Source of the DNA: Lachnoclostridium sp. UBA1308
GTDB lineage: Bacteria; Bacillota; Clostridia; Lachnospirales; Lachnospiraceae
Direction of reading: 5' to 3'
Assembly: GCA_002307215.1 (NCBI GenBank)
Contig: DBTU01000056.1
Span: 1-62,169, forward strand
DNA: 62,169 nt
Positions 59,227 through 62,169 of this stretch are shown here, piece by piece. Within the stretch, counting starts at the first letter, position 1; the number at the start of each line of letters is the position of its first letter. A program made the position numbers and the translations under genes. Under the pieces are notes generated by a model. It was given only the letters and a program-made list of their open reading frames with translations, did not search any database and had not been told where the DNA came from.

Positions 59227-60042
59227 ATGAGTGCAAATAAAGATTATGGTGCAAGTGTATTGAGCTCAGACGCTCACGTTAGCTCAAATTGTGAGAAACA
59301 ATGCGATGCTTCCGTCATCAATGCTGATACTCTTCCGGCTGCTGAAAATTATTGCTGGTTTGGCGGAGATTTTAAAATACCCAAGGTTCTTGCCGAATTC
59401 ATCGTTCAAATTGATTCCGAGGCATTAATCCGACTGAATGAGCCTTCCTATGAAATTAAAAGAGTAGAAAAACAGATATTTTTAACTCAGTGCAGATATA
59501 TTCCTCCGACAGACAAAGTATTTATCGAAGGCTATATCAGAAAGAATATTGAGTATGCAGTACGTACCTGTTCCAAGGGATCAGCAATCGGCGGTACCAT
59601 CAGAGATACAACGGTTCATGTACCGTTCAGAGTATACACTAAGGTAGATTTCCACGGAAATAAGCCGAAGATCGTTCCCAACCTGCCTCCAATGGTAGCA
59701 AGATACTTTGATGACAAGAGAATGGGCAAGAACATCAGAGAAGCCGACAGATCCGACGTTGAAATATTTAACGAGCCTGTTTATTGTGAGCTTGAATGGT
59801 CTGCAGTATTTGATGCAGATATTGATAAACCGGGTACACCGATCGATGGTTTCAGAAACGAAGAAGAATTCCAGGAATTTACTGATAAATCCGTTGTTTA
59901 TCTCTGCTTAAAGCTGTTACAGAATCAACAGATATGCTGGCCCGGACCGAAACCGACAAATGATCGTGAAGAAGGAAAGGCACCTGCCGGTGTATACACT
60001 GACTGGAATTTCCCGATCTCCGACTTTACCCAGAAGAAATAA
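59227..60042 (+). CDS. SPOCS/CsxC-like (DUF3794-type) spore surface protein
   Basis: 271 residues. QIFLTQCRYIPPTDKVFIEG then YIRKNIEYAVRTCSKGSAIG is the conserved core of clostridial CsxC/SPOCS-domain proteins, found in spore coat or exosporium layers. The N-terminus is Ser/Ala/Cys-rich (SANKDYGASVLSSDAHVSSN, CEKQCDAS) and the C-terminus ends in FPISDFTQKK. AAGGAGAG precedes the ATG. Expression in the mother cell is expected, but I cannot identify a sporulation promoter with confidence. Confidence 0.75.
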   Translation: MSANKDYGASVLSSDAHVSSNCEKQCDASVINADTLPAAENYCWFGGDFKIPKVLAEFIVQIDSEALIRLNEPSYEIKRVEKQIFLTQCRYIPPTDKVFIEGYIRKNIEYAVRTCSKGSAIGGTIRDTTVHVPFRVYTKVDFHGNKPKIVPNLPPMVARYFDDKRMGKNIREADRSDVEIFNEPVYCELEWSAVFDADIDKPGTPIDGFRNEEEFQEFTDKSVVYLCLKLLQNQQICWPGPKPTNDREEGKAPAGVYTDWNFPISDFTQKK

Positions 60043-60117
60043 GAATTTGTACTTAAGAAATAAGTATTTGTACTTAAGAAAAAAGTTTAATGTGTGCCTA
60101 CTGGGCGCACTATGACC

Positions 60118-60149
60118 AAGGGGCTGCGTAAAACAGTCCCTTTCTTTTA
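60118..60149 (+). terminator. Terminator of the spore-protein gene
   Basis: AAGGGGCTG and CAGTCCCTTT form the stem, followed by CTTTTATTTTG. Just upstream lies a direct repeat (AAGTATTTGTACTTAAGAAA-type, twice) and a second small hairpin at 60091-60110. Confidence 0.75.
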
Positions 60150-60189
60150 TTTTGTTTTCAACCAGAGCCGCATAACCATTTTGTGCGGT

Positions 60190-60507
60190 AACATCACGTA
60201 TGTCTATTTCATAATCAGTTAAATCTTCGTAACTTCCATATTTCCCAAAGCCCGAGGCATTTACCAGTACAGCAACCTCCGGTGCCTCTGTTTCCAGAAG
60301 TTCTTGCAGTAACCTAATATTTTCTTCATGCAATAAATCAAGTGTAAGCGGTCTTATTTTCGGCGATACCTCTAGCTTTAGCTGAACCAAGCGATCCTGC
60401 CTTCTGGCAATACACCAAATCTCATCCATCTGCTCTGTGGCCGCAATTTGTACAACGAATTCTCTTCCAATACCGGAGGATGCTCCGGTCACAATAGCAA
60501 TCTTCAT
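60190..60507 (-). pseudogene. Short-chain dehydrogenase, 3' truncated
   Basis: The start MKIAIVTGASSGIGREFVVQ, then LVNASGFGKYGSYEDLTDYE, is a normal SDR N-terminal half with the TGxxxGIG cofactor motif and NAG-equivalent. After about residue 107 the family sequence stops: the Ser-Tyr-Lys catalytic region is absent, and the open frame runs through the terminator repeats of the convergent gene. It therefore lacks the active site. GAGG upstream of 60507 is the remaining start signal. Confidence 0.7.
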
Positions 60508-60540
60508 TCCAAGCCTCACTTTCTTCGAGGCAATACCTCC

Positions 60541-61380
60541 CTATAGTTGAGCTAATTCCATACTGAAATTCTTTGGTAGACATCCGACTATCTTCTGATA
60601 AGATTTGTTCATATGAGACTGATCATAGTATCCGGAACGAACTGCAAAATCACATAACGTGAACTCTTTATAATCTTTCTGAAGACAGGAAAGTTTCATC
60701 ATAGAGTTCTGAAACTGTATAATTTCACATAATTCTTTTGGGGATACTCCGACATAATGATGAAAAAGCTTCCGCAAATATCGGAGGGTATATCCTGTGT
60801 CCTTTGATAAATTTGTAATTTGGACAATCCCCTGAGAGGAGATAATCTGTTGTGTACAATACTTAACAATCTCTGATGATCTGTGATTTGAATACAGCTT
60901 CTTCAATAAATATTCTGAAATTAATGCAATCCGATCCTCAAAGTTATGTTCATCTTCCATTCTATCCAATAACGTATCCTTCTCTAAAAGGTCTGTGAAC
61001 GGAACCTGTTGTCCAATCAACTCGGAGGCTTGTAGATCAATGATATTCATCAAACCTCCCGGCACAAACCGTACACCAAAAGCACTACTAACATCATGAA
61101 TCGGTATCATTACCTTCTGTCTGTGATACCCCTCGACTGTCTTTGTCATTCCCGTTTTGTCATATCGAAACAATAGATCAATGCATCCATCCGGAATAAC
61201 ACATACTTCACTAATCTGTGAATGAGTCTCTAATTGATAAAAATCTGCGACAATTCCATATAAGGGGTGCCCCGCAGGCAGGATGAAATGTCGAAAACTA
61301 ATCCTTTGTTCAAACCCCGGTTGATAAGGAATATAATTTTCCGAATGATTGTCCTGATTCATAATCATAATTTGCTCCAT
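60541..61380 (-). CDS. AraC family transcriptional regulator
   Basis: 279 residues. The N-terminal 170 residues are a ligand-type domain with a YQPGFEQRISFRHFILPAGH start and VCVIPDGCIDLLFRY (similar to the DUF6597 group). The C-terminal 100 residues carry two HTH units (VQITNLSKDTGYTLRYLRKL and LCDFAVRSGYYDQSHMNKSY) with the final PKNF motif of AraC proteins. It lies 33 bases upstream of the SDR remnant, which was probably its target or operon partner. The effector is unknown. Confidence 0.88.
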   Translation of the reverse strand: MEQIMIMNQDNHSENYIPYQPGFEQRISFRHFILPAGHPLYGIVADFYQLETHSQISEVCVIPDGCIDLLFRYDKTGMTKTVEGYHRQKVMIPIHDVSSAFGVRFVPGGLMNIIDLQASELIGQQVPFTDLLEKDTLLDRMEDEHNFEDRIALISEYLLKKLYSNHRSSEIVKYCTQQIISSQGIVQITNLSKDTGYTLRYLRKLFHHYVGVSPKELCEIIQFQNSMMKLSCLQKDYKEFTLCDFAVRSGYYDQSHMNKSYQKIVGCLPKNFSMELAQL

Positions 61381-61403
61381 CTTTACATTTTGTTTCGAGA
61401 AGT

Positions 61404-61871
61404 TTATGGACCTAATGTAATAAAACGTGCGTCACAAAACCACTGCAACTTTATCGATGGATTGAACTCCTTTCCGGAAATTAATATGTTTATCGCTGCC
61501 AAGATTCCTCCTACTGCAAAAATGAGACATAATGTATTACGCAGATTATGTTTATTTACATTTTCATATAGGGATATCTTAAGCTTACTGTCTCTAAAAA
61601 CGAGTACAGATGCCAGATAACTTGGTAGTACAAAAATGCCCATTAATATATCAGATGTCATACAAATTATCATTAATGCAATTGCTAGGATAATATCAGT
61701 TTTATGGATAAGCTTCTTTTTTTTTATAATCGTTATGATGGATATAATACCAACCAGCACAAACCAAGTCACATTTATATTATTCTTTACTCCAAAAAAA
61801 TAACCGATAAACAAGCATATAAACAGTAAACCCAAGAGTCGAAATGTATTATTATCAAATTTTTTTCTCAT
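61404..61871 (-). CDS. Small membrane protein, possibly a truncated larger protein
   Basis: 155 residues with about four membrane segments (LLGLLFICLFIGYFFG, VTWFVLVGIISIITII, IILAIALMIICMTSDIL, LIFAVGGILAAINILI). The protein ends abruptly with CDARFITLGP. The layout resembles the N-terminal part of CPBP-type (Abi) membrane proteases, whose catalytic EExxR region would follow, but none is present. Truncation is an inference from length. Confidence 0.5.
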   Translation of the reverse strand: MRKKFDNNTFRLLGLLFICLFIGYFFGVKNNINVTWFVLVGIISIITIIKKKKLIHKTDIILAIALMIICMTSDILMGIFVLPSYLASVLVFRDSKLKISLYENVNKHNLRNTLCLIFAVGGILAAINILISGKEFNPSIKLQWFCDARFITLGP

Positions 61872-61994
61872 TTATCCTCCGTATAATATTTGTTCATATT
61901 TTTATATGGCAAAAATCCCTACCAATATTATACAATATATAATTTAAAATACTACTATTATTTTAGTCTCAACGAATAAAAAGCTGAATTTTAT

Positions 61995-62169
61995 GTTACT
62001 ATTCACAGCCCAGTCATGAATTAGGCATTATGATTTCGACAAATGATTTTCGAAAAGGAGTATTTGCATTCGCCGGTATTTAGGCTCAGTATTCTAGAGT
62101 CTTATGTACCGTTGCGTAATGCAACTAAGCGGGAGCGGCTCCGCTTCGGAAACATTTGTCGAAATCATA
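61995..62169 (+). repeat. R1 hairpin element, copy B (cut by window end)
   Basis: From GTTACTATTCACAGCCCAG it matches copy A to the window edge at about 90 percent, including the outer stem ATGATTTCGACAAATG/CATTTGTCGAAATCAT and the 36-nt core at 62075-62110. The right terminus lies beyond the window. The preceding 61872-61994 contains no gene. Confidence 0.85.

Overview
The window looks like a chromosomal segment of an anaerobic, spore-forming, low-GC Firmicute, most likely a Lachnospiraceae or Clostridium-group species. The signs are A+T-rich DNA with strong GGAGG ribosome binding sites, an Ech-type [NiFe] hydrogenase with a hyp maturation set, a serine T-box leader, many radical-SAM and Fe-S proteins, oxygen-defence flavoproteins, an FtsEX operon, a GH9 glycosidase and a SPOCS/CsxC-like spore protein. 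No rRNA, tRNA, CRISPR array or intact insertion sequence was seen. Functions are assigned by motif recognition only; no search was run.

Layout. 0-5 kb is a scarred accessory stretch: two near-identical copies of a rhodanese tail joined to a serine-recombinase tail flank an FMN reductase, followed by a Nudix gene with a broken DUF3427 piece and a divergent TetR/ketopantoate-reductase pair with twin operators. 5-20 kb holds an RlmD-like methyltransferase with a huge repetitive N-terminus, a radical-SAM protein, a chemoreceptor with a C-terminal PAS, an aldo/keto reductase, and a likely five-gene operon (coiled-coil protein, ftsE, ftsX, YfcC transporter, M20 peptidase). 18-27 kb holds a four-domain sulfur-handling flavoprotein, a REC-kinase and REC-HDOD pair, an NADH-oxidase-like flavoprotein under a PerR-like palindrome, and the agmatine-to-putrescine genes aguB and aguA. 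27-38 kb is a continuous minus-strand ech-hyp cluster (echABCDEF, hypABFCDE) that should make and mature a membrane-bound ferredoxin-dependent hydrogenase. 38.7-40.4 kb is serS with its T-box. 40-52 kb has two paralogous secreted proteins, small metabolic genes, a GH9 enzyme, a DUF5685-DnaJ-membrane cluster and an SGNH esterase. 52-62 kb has ddl-murF, a Big2 surface protein, a GGDEF-EAL protein, an isoprenoid-synthase-like gene between inverted repeats, a spore-coat-like protein, an SDR remnant and an AraC regulator.

The most unusual content lies between and inside the genes. One dispersed family (R1; about 160-250 bp, near 10.1, 17.4, 17.8 and 62.1 kb) folds into nested hairpins. Three copies share a 36-nt core whose stem keeps pairing through compensatory and G-U changes, which suggests an RNA-level role or a hairpin-constrained MITE. 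A second family (R2; about 92 nt) has two covarying hairpins. It sits just upstream of three minus-strand genes near 44.8-46.4 kb, and one copy lies in frame inside hypF and is translated, much like the palindromic elements known inside Rickettsia genes. hypF and the RlmD-like gene also carry in-frame minisatellites.
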